Assembly (NCBI GenBank): GCA_963801255.1 | Contig: CAWDEC010000008.1 | Location: 310,001-374,000 of the forward strand | Reading direction: 5' to 3' | DNA length: 64,000 nt | From: JAICXG01 sp963801255 | GTDB lineage: Bacteria; Verrucomicrobiota; Verrucomicrobiia; Chthoniobacterales; UBA10450 | Shown here: positions 53,301 to 61,194 of the stretch, in pieces | Layout: each line of letters starts with the position of its first letter | How positions within the stretch are numbered: position 1 is the first letter of the stretch | Made by a program: the position numbers and the translations under genes | The notes under the pieces: generated by a model | What the model saw: only the letters and a program-made list of their open reading frames with translations | What the model was told of the DNA's origin: nothing | Databases searched by the model: none

Positions 53301-56021
53301 ACCGACTCGATCTTTACTCCGCATTTTGGCGACACATTCACGATCGGCGCGGGCCAAACCATCAGCGGCAGTGGTGAAATCGGCAATGGTCAGACTACGA
53401 TCGTCAATAACGGCGCCCTTATTGCCACCCAGGCCAATCCTTTACAGATCATCGGCAGCGGAGCGGTAACCTTTACGAACAATGGAACCTTGCGCGAGGC
53501 CGGGGGAGAATTACAGCTCCTTGATCTGAACGTCATGGGCGGAACTTTGGCCGCCGCAGGAGATCAGGTACATGCGATTTCATCCACGTTTACGAATGTT
53601 ACGAACGGCGGTGATCTCATTCTCTCTGCCGGCAGTCAAAACACATTTGTTGGAAGCTTCACAAACAATGGCCAGATCGCTTTTGCCGGTAATGGATCAA
53701 GCTCTACCACTCTCCTCCTGGACGGCAACGTCACGCTGGCAGGCACGGGAACAATCGCTCTCGATAGCTTTGGGACCGACTCGATCTACACGACCATCTT
53801 CGGTGACACACTGACGATCGGTTCCGGTCTAACGATTAGCGGCAGTGGCGAGATCGGCAATGGTCAGACTACCATCATCAACAACGGAACCCTCATCGCC
53901 ACCCAGGCGAATCCCTTACAAATCATCGGCAGCGGAGGCGTGACCTTTACGAACAATGGAACCTTGCGCGAGGCCGGGGGAGAATTACAGCTCCTTGATC
54001 TGAACGTCATGGGCGGAACTTTGGCCGCCGCAGGAGATCAGGTACATGCGATTTCCTCCACTTTTACCAATGTTACCAATACCGGCGACCTCATCCTGTC
54101 TGCGGGCAGCCAAAACACATTTGCCGGAACTTTCACAAACAATGGCCAGGTCACCTTCGGTGGAAATGGATCAAGCTCCACGACTCTCCTCCTGGGTGGC
54201 AATGTCACGCTCGCAGGTACAGGAACACTGGCTCTCGACAGCTTTGGGACCGACTCGATCTATACAACGATCTTCGGTGACACACTGACGATCGGCTCTG
54301 GTCTTACTATCACCGGCAGCGGAGACATCGGTAATGCGCAGACTCAGATCGTGAACAATGGAACGATTGTTGCAGCCAATCCAGTCGCACTCACGCTTGA
54401 CCCAGGAAGCAGTCCTCTCATCAACAATGGGACAATCAAGACGCAAAACGGAGGAATGCTCCATTTCCAAGGTCCAGTCACTTCATCCGGTACGGTAGAC
54501 ATAGCGAATGGCGCCCTGGTTGCGACAGGTGCCTACAGCCAGACGGCCGGTAGCTTCCTTCTCTCCGGAGGAACCGTTCAGGCGGATCAGCCACTCAATA
54601 TCCAGGCCGGCCTGCTCAATGGCTGGGGAACCATTACCGGCGGTATCATTAACAGTGCTACATTTCGGCCCGGACTTGGAATTGGCGGCCTTGTTGTCAA
54701 TGGGAATATCTCCCTGCTCACGGCCTCGACTCTCAGTTTTCAGCTCGGAGGGCTCACGCAAGGATCGCAGTATGGCTATCTCAATGTCAATGGATCGGTG
54801 GGCCTTGGCGGACAGCTAATGCTTTCCTTCGTCAACGGCTTCGAGAATTCCGTCAGCTCGAGTGATAACTTCACCGTTTTAACCGCAACCGGAGTTAGTG
54901 GACGATTCACTAACATCGCCACGGGCGGAAGACTGGACACCAGCGATGGCTTCGGCTCGTTTCAGGTCGATTATTCTGGCACGCAGATTCTGCTTTCTAA
55001 TTTCATGCCGTCCGAAGGCAACTTTCTCAATTTTGCCGGCGCTAACTCCACCACAGGGGCAGGCGAAAACGGAAGAAACCTTAACTTTGAAGCGCCAACC
55101 ATCGCGTTCGGACCTGGCCCGACTGAATATCACGGAGCGTCCTTCGATGGCGGCAATGCCGCCGTGGGCTCCGGCTATTTCGGTGGTAACGGCGGAAGCC
55201 TGATAGCGACTGCGACCAGCGGCGACGTGACTGTGAACAGCGACATCGATGCGTCCAGTGGCGTAAGTGGAAAGGATGTCATCGGTGGTAAGGGCGGCTC
55301 GGTCTCACTTATCGCCAATAAGGGCGCGGTAGCAGTAAACAGTCGTATTCAGGTTTCACACAACACAGTTAAGCGACGCAGCTCCAGCGGCGGCACAATC
55401 AACCTAAAAAGCGGAAAGACCTCTGGAGTTGCAATCAGCGTTAGTAACACCAGCCAGCTTCTTTCGTTACTCGACGCCGCTGTTCCGGGACCGGGTGGGA
55501 AGGTCATTATCCAGGCTACGTCTGCAACGGGAAATAGTCAGATCAATGTAAGTGGCAAGCTGCAGGCTGATCGCGGCACGGTGGATATTCGTCACTCTGC
55601 CAGCGCGGGCCAAATCAACCTGACCAATGCCGACGTGCACGCCGATACGATTAAGGCTGCCGCTCTCGGCAGTAATGGCGTGCTGCGAGTGGGAGGTGGC
55701 ACTCTCAACGCCAATTCCATCCTGCAGCTTTATGCGACGAACGGGAACGGTCAGGTCGTCTTTGTCGGCAATGTAAGTCTCAACGGTACCTCGACCAAGA
55801 GCATTGCCGGGAACAGCGTCACCATTCGCAACGGAGTAATCGTAACCGTAAATGGACCGAAGGCGTCCGTTTATGTGAATAGCACCGGTTCGGTGCCGAA
55901 TGCGAATTATACCGGCTTTGGCGGCAACGCACACACGACGGGGACCTTTGGCGGTTCAGGAGCGAATTCGCCGCTTCCTCTCTCCAAGGCACCCGCACTC
56001 GGGCCGGCGCCCGGCGGTTAA
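47394..56021 (+). CDS. Giant FecR-domain surface protein with Thr-Pro linker and beta-solenoid repeats (2875 aa)
   Basis: A long signal peptide (hydrophobic FLSALFFLGSLPSEIQAA, about 34-52). Residues about 53-200 are a FecR-type domain (EARVSQIVRDVKIL, GTGVRTGVESRAELTFTDQTLARLGANTIFSF, LEYHPDAYCKFIVLEGTGRIF, VHAGQMLIV). Residues about 285-422 are an uninterrupted Thr-Pro repeat. After it come two homologous large segments, each opening with a GxWSDPxSWNPxxVPNNGNN motif and closing with FQLGGLTQGSQYG[FY]LNVNG. They are filled with short G-N/T-rich strands predicted to form a beta-solenoid (five ~190-residue repeats, then three ~158-residue repeats). The last ~330 residues resemble filamentous-haemagglutinin-like repeats. 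No membrane anchor or autotransporter barrel is present. Probably a surface adhesin or fibre. The ATG at 47394 is preferred over TTG at 47352. Confidence 0.8.
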   Translation: MTHSIHAPDRNRPSNFCRGNWFRRFRLPGSCFLSALFFLGSLPSEIQAAQLKEARVSQIVRDVKILPHEAAPRQARLSDTVRDGTGVRTGVESRAELTFTDQTLARLGANTIFSFNEGTRNLDLGGGAMLLRVPKNAGGAQITTAAITAAITGTTILLEYHPDAYCKFIVLEGTGRIFRNNRLGESTLVHAGQMLIVSPKGKDLPAPVDVDLKRLLKTSALIGGNFAALPSLDLIGQEIKAQEQLKAEQALLDTNLVIHGGGTAVTLADATAVIDQRVAAEPTPPPSTPTPTPTPTITPTPTATPTPTMTPTPTVTPTPTMTPTPTITPTPTPTITPTPTVTPTPTITPTPTVTPTPTMTPTPTVTPTPTMTPTPTITPTPTPTITPTPTVTPTPTMTPTPTVTPTPTMTPSPTVTPTPTTSSTYNGGTGNWSDPNSWNPAVVPNNGNNGADYDVSFASGTLTQDIIDGVTINQLFMSGGTLILANPLTLNVGLHFSGGAITQGILNVAGVSDQTALMTVNGTTINNSGTYDITLVNGNAFSGGGSIFNNSGELTLHSTDGTLTFNIGLNNTGTVSAGSGIANLSGGGTISGTVSAAAGAILQFGSNFTFTDGAQFIGDGLIEFNNGTTTSLSGTITDNGNVVVNSAGSFTDFSLASDLTLSGSGTLTLLKADRVRGSGTLTIDGVTIAGETSDSGGLGYNEIGIVNLSNGTINANVAGAALIVDPSSAGGLTNQGLMEASNGGILVLNGFGGGGFDNTGGSISALDGSIVQLTNGASVVGGTLTTDGSGAIHIAGSASLTSLTNTGAIIGDNGSTTTIAGSLVNSGSISVNSVGSFTDLTLNGDVTLSGGGTVNLDNAARFRGSGILTNVDNIIQGETSNSGGLGYNEIGIINQANGLIDANAGGLRLIVDPNSASGLVNFGTMQASNGGLLLLSGFGGGAFTNNSLVQALDGSEVQLTGGATIIGGTLATTGTGVIRNLDTATLDSVTNSGTFIANNGSTTTLTGTITNTGSILIQSTGSFTDLTINGDVTLTGGSTLTLQNADRVRGSGTLFNGGTNGESFIIQGETSNSGGLGYNELAIVNRSGGIINANVFDGEIGLALIVDPNSSGGLINQGLMEASNGGVLRLSGFGGGNFDNTAGTITAQTGSEVQLTDSAVISGGLLQSLGTGIVRNIGTATLNSLTLGGDFQANNGTTTTLNGAIANLGTISINSTGSFTDLFLGSAVTLTGGGVVNLTNADRFRGTGILTNVDNTIQGDTSNSGGLGYNEIGILNQSNGVINASNAGLALIVDPNSANGLVNQGLLEATNGGILLLSGFGGGGFDNTAGTITANNGSEVQFTSNAALTGGLLQSLGSGVLRNIGGVTLTDVTINGSFQANNGVATAINGTITNLGTISINSTGSFTDLTLGGDVTLTGGGTIALANADRFRGSGTLTNVDNTIEGETSNSGGLGYNEIGIVNQAAGVIDANQTGLTLNVDPNSAVGLTNQGTMEASNGGILLLNGNGGGAFTNSGTIKATKGGALQFTGAVSSSGTVDVDANSLSISGAGSYTQTAGTFRLAGGTVTSSTALDFQGGTVDAWGTVNSAITSNAVLQPALGGTGLTVNGNVSLLSSSQLNFQLGGLTQGSQYGFLNVNGTVALGGQLILSFANGFQNSVTNDDTFTLLASTFNFSGVFTNVASGSRLTTSDGFGTFLVTYSGSNLVLSDFMPFGNLVTSTWGGTVGHWSDPLSWNPHLVPNNGNNNSTFNVILGSGTLTQDIVGGVVIQQLQMSGGILNLNQPLTLNAGLLYSGGAINNGVLNVAGTSTQNLALTASNLNINNSGAYSLTFSGGNVFVGGATFTNSGTLTKTGGSGTDIFNGRLINTGTISILNGTLQLAATGTSSGILDISANSFLANVNTFMFTDGSTLSGAGTLLFGAGSQTTFSGTFTNNGHIAFGGTGSTTTTLYLDGNVTLAGTGTITLDASGTDSIFTPHFGDTFTIGAGQTISGSGEIGNGQTTIVNNGALIATQANPLQIIGSGAVTFTNNGTLREAGGELQLLDLNVMGGTLAAAGDQVHAISSTFTNVTNGGDLILSAGSQNTFVGSFTNNGQIAFAGNGSSSTTLLLDGNVTLAGTGTIALDSFGTDSIYTTIFGDTLTIGSGLTISGSGEIGNGQTTIINNGTLIATQANPLQIIGSGGVTFTNNGTLREAGGELQLLDLNVMGGTLAAAGDQVHAISSTFTNVTNTGDLILSAGSQNTFAGTFTNNGQVTFGGNGSSSTTLLLGGNVTLAGTGTLALDSFGTDSIYTTIFGDTLTIGSGLTITGSGDIGNAQTQIVNNGTIVAANPVALTLDPGSSPLINNGTIKTQNGGMLHFQGPVTSSGTVDIANGALVATGAYSQTAGSFLLSGGTVQADQPLNIQAGLLNGWGTITGGIINSATFRPGLGIGGLVVNGNISLLTASTLSFQLGGLTQGSQYGYLNVNGSVGLGGQLMLSFVNGFENSVSSSDNFTVLTATGVSGRFTNIATGGRLDTSDGFGSFQVDYSGTQILLSNFMPSEGNFLNFAGANSTTGAGENGRNLNFEAPTIAFGPGPTEYHGASFDGGNAAVGSGYFGGNGGSLIATATSGDVTVNSDIDASSGVSGKDVIGGKGGSVSLIANKGAVAVNSRIQVSHNTVKRRSSSGGTINLKSGKTSGVAISVSNTSQLLSLLDAAVPGPGGKVIIQATSATGNSQINVSGKLQADRGTVDIRHSASAGQINLTNADVHADTIKAAALGSNGVLRVGGGTLNANSILQLYATNGNGQVVFVGNVSLNGTSTKSIAGNSVTIRNGVIVTVNGPKASVYVNSTGSVPNANYTGFGGNAHTTGTFGGSGANSPLPLSKAPALGPAPGG
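48247..48660 (+). repeat. Thr-Pro-rich linker repeat of the first giant protein
   Basis: About 410 bp of short, degenerate tandem repeat (CCNACN-based, with 24- to 36-bp higher periods), coding for alternating Thr and Pro with Ile, Met, Val or Ala every few residues. Such linkers hold domains apart and often carry O-glycans. The tract is prone to length change and assembly error. Confidence 0.75.
49270..51960 (+). repeat. Five ~190-residue beta-solenoid repeats
   Basis: The core LGYNEI[GA]I[VIL]N recurs at about 49488, 50050, 50628, 51200 and 51765 (562-578 bp apart). Each copy is preceded by ITNxGSISINSTGSFTDL-type and RxRGSGTLTNVDNTIxGETSNSGG strands, and followed by LIVDPNSAxGLxNQGxMEASNGG[IV]LxLSGFGGG. 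DNA identity between copies is moderate, so they are old duplications under selection. Confidence 0.75.
53469..54055 (+). repeat. 113-bp exact direct repeat within ~474-bp repeat units
   Basis: Bases 53469-53581 are identical to 53943-54055 (474-bp offset, 158 codons), inside three ~158-residue repeats that begin near 53150, 53629 and 54103 (GSQxTFxGTFTNNGxIxFGGxGS... LNVMGGTLAAAGDQVHA). Exact identity marks a recent duplication or gene conversion. Confidence 0.85.
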
Positions 56022-56037
56022 TTGGTTTCGGCGTCCC

Positions 56038-59000
56038 ATGACGTCCCTCCAATCTTTGCTTTCGCTCTCCAGACGTTGTTTGCGAGATAACGCAAATTTA
56101 GGAGAAAGCTTGACGCGGCTCGCGCAAAGCGGCAAAAAAATGCCGAAGCCGTCTCACGGAATGAAAAAGATCGACCCGTTACGCCCTTTGCGGCACCGCT
56201 ATCATTATCCCATTCTGGCCTGGTCCCGACAGTGGAGCCTGCTTTTGCTGCTTCCGCTGGCAATGCACTCAAGCGAGGCGGCGCGACTGAAAGAAGCTCG
56301 AGTGACCCAGGTGATTAAGGACGTGAAGCTGTTGCCCGGGCAAGCTGCGCCGCGCCCAGCCCAAGTGAGCGACGAAGTGCGTGACGGGACGGCCGTTCGC
56401 ACTGGTGTCGAATCCCGCGCCGAGCTGACCTTCACTGATCAAACCCTTGCCCGCCTTGGGGCCAACTCCATTTTTAGCTTTAGCCAGGGCACCCGAAACC
56501 TTGAGCTGGGTGGCGGCGCCATGCTCCTGCGCGTTCCGAAAGACGCCGGTGGCGCCCAAATCACGACCGCCGCTATCACCGCTGCCATCACTGGCACGAC
56601 TATTCTGCTCGAGTATCATCCCAACGCCTTTTGCAAGTTCGTCGTCCTGGAAGGCACCGGGCGCATCTTTCGCAACAATCGCGTCGGCGAATCGGTTCTG
56701 GTGCACGCCGGTCAGATGTTGATCGTCAACCCAAATGGCAAAAGTCTGCCTGAACCGGTCGACGTCGACCTCAGTCGCCTAACGAGCACATCTCTTCTTA
56801 TCACGGGTTTTCCGCCTTTGGCCAGTCAGGACCTGATCGCGCATCAGATCGACATACAAAATGGTCAAAAGAGCGAAGGCGGCCTCATCCAAACCAATCT
56901 TGTCATTTTCGGCGGTGGCACCGCGGTTTCGTTGCTCGATCCCACGCAAGTCGCGCTGCTCGATCAAGCGAACAACAACACAACGCGTCGATCGAGTGAA
57001 TTGCCTTCACCTACACCGACGGCCACCAGCACTCCGACTCCTACGATTAGCCCGACCGCGACTCCGACCATCACTCCCACGCCGACACCCAGTGCCACAG
57101 TTACTCCTACTCCCACACCAACCGCCACAGTTAGTCCCACGCCAACACCCAGCACCACGCCTACTCCCACGGTTTCGCCGACCCCAACCAAGTTTGGGAC
57201 ACCGCCAGTCATCACCTCGCCGAACCCCTATATCATCAACAGCGGTACAACGATCACTACCGATCCGACAATTACGACTAATGGCGTGACTGACTTCGGG
57301 AGAATCTATCGCGGGTCGACTGACGACGGCCCAGCGTCGGCCTGGTTTTTCGGCAGCACATCGGATTTCGATAACATGATCGGTTTCGACCAGAACCTGT
57401 TTGTGGGCGATCGACTTCCCGTGGCCGCCTTCAAGTTCTCCGCCCTTACCCTTGCCGGATCTCCCACCATTCTCCTCGGCGACGGTGGGCCGAATAACCT
57501 GGCCTTGATCAGTGTCGGCAACTTAACCTCGGGCGCACCGGGGGGGACGCTGGATTTTTCAAATCTTAATCTCCTCTTTCTCGCGACCGTGAATGGTTCG
57601 ATCACCCTGGGTCCGGAATTGACTTTTCAAGGCGTTCCTAACCTTGCCTTCTATGCGCGCGGAGCCAACTCCGTCCTGACGTTTGATTCCGCCGTTTCCG
57701 GCGCGTCAATCGTCGGATTGATTTCAGAGGGCAACATTGCGGCGACCAACTCGTTCACCATTGAGGAGACAAGTGGCCCGTCTGCCCCTAATGGATTCAT
57801 CATTTCGCTCCTCGCCGGCAAATCCATCACCATTGGCCAGGACATGGATGTCTCGATCACAAACAGCGACATGATGAGCTCCGCCCTCATCTTTCTCAAC
57901 AGCCTCGCTGATACGACGATTAACGGCGACGGTGGAATGAACCTAACGATTAACAATCTTGGCGCCACGATTACCGGCCTAGCCTCCTTAGGTTTCGCAA
58001 CCGGAGGTAATCTTAGCGCCAGTACGATTAACCTTACTCTCGATAATGGAGATGGCGGCGTGATCGGCGGAGAAGCCCTTCTGGACTTCAACGTCGGCGG
58101 AACAGTTAGCACAACGGGCGACGCTAATCTTATCCTGAATAACGGCGATACCGGCGGCACCATTAGCCCGCTTGCCTCTATCCTTACGGAGGCAGGAGCA
58201 ATTTCAGTCGGCGGCGCGTTTAACGTGGTCATCGCCAACAATAATGGAGGCACGATATCCGGGGACGCCGACCTGTTCCTCAATTCGACCGGCGCCGTAA
58301 CGACCGGGGGCGATGCCGAATTAGCGATCGATAACTCCTCCTTCAGTAGCGACGGATTTGTTACCGGTGGTGATATTACCTCCAACGCCCTTATTACCCT
58401 TTTCGCTCCGAGCATTTCGGCCGGAGGCGGCCTTTTCACCTTTCTATTCAACGATGGCGGCGGACATATCGGAGGCGACGCCATTATTCTGGCCGACCTC
58501 ACCGGTGGTCTTAGCACACAGGGGAGTGATTTGTTTTTCGATGTGCAGAACTCGGCCGATACCAATGGTGAGAGCACGCTTCCCGGCGGGACGATTGATG
58601 GCGATGCCACCGTCGTCGTTTCTGCTGGCGGCGCTATTTCGAGCGCTGGCCTGGCTGAATTCGCCGTCCTAAATAATGACTCCCGATTTCTCAGCCTGGG
58701 CGGAACAATCGCCGGCGACGCAACTGTAGCTCTCACCTCCGCCAGCATCGGAACGACCGGGTTCTTTCAACCCCTGGTCAACAATACCAACGGCGTGATC
58801 GGGGGAGACGCTGAGGTGGCGGTGGGAGTTATCGGCGATATCAACATTGGAGCAGAGACCTTCTTCAACATCCTGAACAGCGGCGGGCAAATTGGGGGTG
58901 ACGCCTTCTCCACGCTGACGGCGGCCAATTACTCCAGCGGGAGCAGTTTTGAGTTTCAGATTCTTAACGACAACGGAAGTATCGACGGTAATGCGATCCT

Positions 59001-60081
59001 GACCGCCGCTCTCTCCGGCAACCTAACGAGTGATAGTGATGCCACTATCCAGATCAGTAATACAGGCGGCACGATTGGCGGCCAGGCAAGCATTAACTTC
59101 AGCGCTAACTCTCTTACGGCGAGTTCGCTCTTGATGCAGATAAACAGCGCTGGCGGCACAATTGGTTCCAATGCAGCCATTGCTCTGAATATTAATGGGA
59201 ACCTGACGACAACCGGCGATACCACTGTAGATGTCGATTTAACTTCCACAGACGTCGATCGCCAATCGAAGAACAACAGCAACGGGGCGGCTGCCGTCGC
59301 CTCAATTGATTTCGAGGGAGGCTCCTACGAAGTCGGTGGCACCTTTCACTCTACAATCACAGGTGCCGACGGTGGCATCACCGTCGGCACCGCTTCGCTC
59401 CACGCCGATATCGTGAAGATCGGCGCCTTTGGTAACAATGGCAGCCTGACGATCGGCGGTGGCAACATTTCCGGCGATACGCTAATTAAACTCTATGCGC
59501 CGGGCAGTAACGGCACGCTCACCTTTGTCTCAAACGTCACACTCAGCAGCAATAGCAGTGTCATTCTCGCTGCTAACACCGTCTCGATTAACAATGGCGT
59601 GGTGGTTACAATCGCGGGCGACGATGGGGTCAACGCCTCAGTCTACACCAATGTCCCGAATTATACCGGCTCGGGCGGTAACGGAAGTACCACGGGCACA
59701 TTTGCCGGCAACGGCGCGGATACCCTGCCTCTCGATGAAGCACCGCCTTTCGATGACACAGGGAAAAAAGGTAAGTCATCGGGTTCAGCCGCAGGTTCTA
59801 TTTCCCCCGGCTCAAACGGGGGTGGTGGGAGAATCCCGCTGGTCTCGCGCAAGAGCCATGGCGTGATCGCAAGGGTCGCTGATTCCAACCAACTGCTCGA
59901 TTTGGCCGACAAATTTGCTGTTCCCGGAGCAAAATCCGGTCGCGGCGTGCCAGCAACCGGCGGCAGGAGTCACTATCCGAGTAAGAATGCTCCGAACCGT
60001 GCGCAATCTGTATCACGCCAATCGGCATCCGGCGCGAGCGGCAGTCACGGGGAGAGCTTAGGTAAGTCTCTCCTGCGTTGA
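56038..60081 (+). CDS. Second giant FecR-domain surface protein (1347 aa), paralogue of the first
   Basis: Begins 16 nt after the first giant gene. The start is uncertain: ATG 56038 (used), 56140 or 56161 (MKKIDPLRP). The last two place the signal peptide (SLLLLLPLAMHSSEA) at a length closer to the paralogue. The FecR domain (EARVTQVIKDVKLL to VHAGQMLIV) is near-identical in sequence to the first protein. A Thr-Pro linker (encoded about 57004-57190) follows. Then comes a different repeat type, with 'GGxIGGDAxxxxxxxGxxxTxGxxxxxxxNxxG' units (for example TIDGDATVVVSAGGAIS), giving a beta-helix-like stretch of about 15 units. The C-terminal ~100 residues are Ser/Gly/Arg-rich. No anchor is visible. 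Probably co-transcribed and co-exported with its neighbour. Confidence 0.78.
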   Translation: MTSLQSLLSLSRRCLRDNANLGESLTRLAQSGKKMPKPSHGMKKIDPLRPLRHRYHYPILAWSRQWSLLLLLPLAMHSSEAARLKEARVTQVIKDVKLLPGQAAPRPAQVSDEVRDGTAVRTGVESRAELTFTDQTLARLGANSIFSFSQGTRNLELGGGAMLLRVPKDAGGAQITTAAITAAITGTTILLEYHPNAFCKFVVLEGTGRIFRNNRVGESVLVHAGQMLIVNPNGKSLPEPVDVDLSRLTSTSLLITGFPPLASQDLIAHQIDIQNGQKSEGGLIQTNLVIFGGGTAVSLLDPTQVALLDQANNNTTRRSSELPSPTPTATSTPTPTISPTATPTITPTPTPSATVTPTPTPTATVSPTPTPSTTPTPTVSPTPTKFGTPPVITSPNPYIINSGTTITTDPTITTNGVTDFGRIYRGSTDDGPASAWFFGSTSDFDNMIGFDQNLFVGDRLPVAAFKFSALTLAGSPTILLGDGGPNNLALISVGNLTSGAPGGTLDFSNLNLLFLATVNGSITLGPELTFQGVPNLAFYARGANSVLTFDSAVSGASIVGLISEGNIAATNSFTIEETSGPSAPNGFIISLLAGKSITIGQDMDVSITNSDMMSSALIFLNSLADTTINGDGGMNLTINNLGATITGLASLGFATGGNLSASTINLTLDNGDGGVIGGEALLDFNVGGTVSTTGDANLILNNGDTGGTISPLASILTEAGAISVGGAFNVVIANNNGGTISGDADLFLNSTGAVTTGGDAELAIDNSSFSSDGFVTGGDITSNALITLFAPSISAGGGLFTFLFNDGGGHIGGDAIILADLTGGLSTQGSDLFFDVQNSADTNGESTLPGGTIDGDATVVVSAGGAISSAGLAEFAVLNNDSRFLSLGGTIAGDATVALTSASIGTTGFFQPLVNNTNGVIGGDAEVAVGVIGDINIGAETFFNILNSGGQIGGDAFSTLTAANYSSGSSFEFQILNDNGSIDGNAILTAALSGNLTSDSDATIQISNTGGTIGGQASINFSANSLTASSLLMQINSAGGTIGSNAAIALNINGNLTTTGDTTVDVDLTSTDVDRQSKNNSNGAAAVASIDFEGGSYEVGGTFHSTITGADGGITVGTASLHADIVKIGAFGNNGSLTIGGGNISGDTLIKLYAPGSNGTLTFVSNVTLSSNSSVILAANTVSINNGVVVTIAGDDGVNASVYTNVPNYTGSGGNGSTTGTFAGNGADTLPLDEAPPFDDTGKKGKSSGSAAGSISPGSNGGGGRIPLVSRKSHGVIARVADSNQLLDLADKFAVPGAKSGRGVPATGGRSHYPSKNAPNRAQSVSRQSASGASGSHGESLGKSLLR
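57004..57190 (+). repeat. Thr-Pro-rich linker repeat of the second giant protein
   Basis: About 190 bp coding for PTPTxTxTPT-type sequence, shorter than the linker at 48247-48660 but at the same position relative to the FecR domain. Confidence 0.7.
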
Positions 60082-60142
60082 GTCAGGTTGCGGACCCAGC
60101 CAGGAATCGCGCGAGCCTCCTTTTCTCGTTAGGCGAGCGAAG

Positions 60143-61051
60143 TTAATCCCGCAGCTGCTTTTCGATGTAGCCCGAGCCAAGCGCGATTCCGGCGACCAGC
60201 AAAGCACCCGCGGTAGCCAGCGGCACGGGATCGAAGGGTGGGGGCGGAAGGCTGACGATCCCGCTTTCATCCGTCTCGGCCGGTTGCGCCACGTAGCGGC
60301 CGTGCCGCGGGGGTTGAAAACGATCGGCAAATTGTTGCAGCCGATCCGCGAGGGCACTCTCGCTCATCGGTGCGCCGTGCCCGCAGGCGACAACATTAGG
60401 CCGAAGCTGCGCGAGTTTTTGCACGGAAGCGCGTGTCGAATCCCAATCGTAATTGAAGGGCGCACCGGCGTGGCTGAGCAGCTTTTGTCCGCCGATCAAT
60501 CCGCTCCATGAATCCATATCCATCGTGGCCAGTGCGTCGCCCGCCAGGAGAACGCGATCCGAAGGGCGAAAGAAGGAAACATGTCCAGGCGAGTGACCCG
60601 GAGTCTCGATGCATTCCCAATCGGGTAAACCTGGCAGCGCCCCGGAAGGCAGTTCACGCACGCGTTCGCCGAGATGGCGCGCACGGTGAGGGATGAACCG
60701 AGAGAGAAAGGCCATTGCGCCGCCGATCGTGGGATCGGGTGGCGGATAATCGGAATGGCCAGTAACGAAAGGAAGTTCGAGGCGATGGGCGTAGATCGGT
60801 ACGTGCCAGCGTCGGGCGAGTTGCCGCGCCGAACCGGAATGATCGAAATGCCCGTGGGTAAGATATATCGCTTCCGGGCGCGAGCCGGCGCCAAAGCGGG
60901 CCTCGGCGGCATTAAAAATTTGCTCGGCTCGACCCGGCAACCCGCAGTCGACTAAAGCCCAGGACCCACCGGAGTGCCCGACAAAATAGGCGTTCACAAA
61001 ACTGATCGGCAGCCAGCCGACATCGGGAGCAATTCGTTCAATCGCCTTCAT
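60143..61051 (-). CDS. MBL-fold hydrolase with C-terminal membrane segment
   Basis: 302 residues from the ATG at 61051. The metal motif HGHFDHSG (about 65-72, HxHxDH complete), ETPGHSPGHVSFF (second His), VLLAGDAL (bridging Asp) and VACGHGAPM (last His) give a normal di-zinc metallo-beta-lactamase-fold site. The region after it is linker-like (PPRHGRYVAQPAETDESG). A hydrophobic segment near the end (PVPLATAGALLVAGIALGSGYI) would anchor it to the membrane. The glyoxalase II-like TPGHSPG pattern suggests a thioester or phosphodiester substrate. It does not look like a beta-lactamase. Confidence 0.85.
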   Translation of the reverse strand: MKAIERIAPDVGWLPISFVNAYFVGHSGGSWALVDCGLPGRAEQIFNAAEARFGAGSRPEAIYLTHGHFDHSGSARQLARRWHVPIYAHRLELPFVTGHSDYPPPDPTIGGAMAFLSRFIPHRARHLGERVRELPSGALPGLPDWECIETPGHSPGHVSFFRPSDRVLLAGDALATMDMDSWSGLIGGQKLLSHAGAPFNYDWDSTRASVQKLAQLRPNVVACGHGAPMSESALADRLQQFADRFQPPRHGRYVAQPAETDESGIVSLPPPPFDPVPLATAGALLVAGIALGSGYIEKQLRD

Positions 61052-61194
61052 AGAGTGCAAAGTCTGCCAAAATAAAACGCACCGCCGCCCTTACCTTGTC
61101 GTATCCGCGCGAACAGAGTGACGATCTACAATCGGCTTCGGCGGCACGGCTGCAACCCGATTCGTTAGGCAGGAAGTTTTCGTCGCAAGGGCCG

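Noticed and set aside
55900..56037. Open frame upstream of the second giant protein, overlapping the end of the first
   Set aside because: Arg/His-rich shadow of the other frame; the real start is at or after 56038.
60143..61051. Antibiotic-inactivating beta-lactamase
   Set aside because: The MBL motif is present, but the TPGHSPG pattern, membrane tail and lack of a signal peptide fit general hydrolases better.
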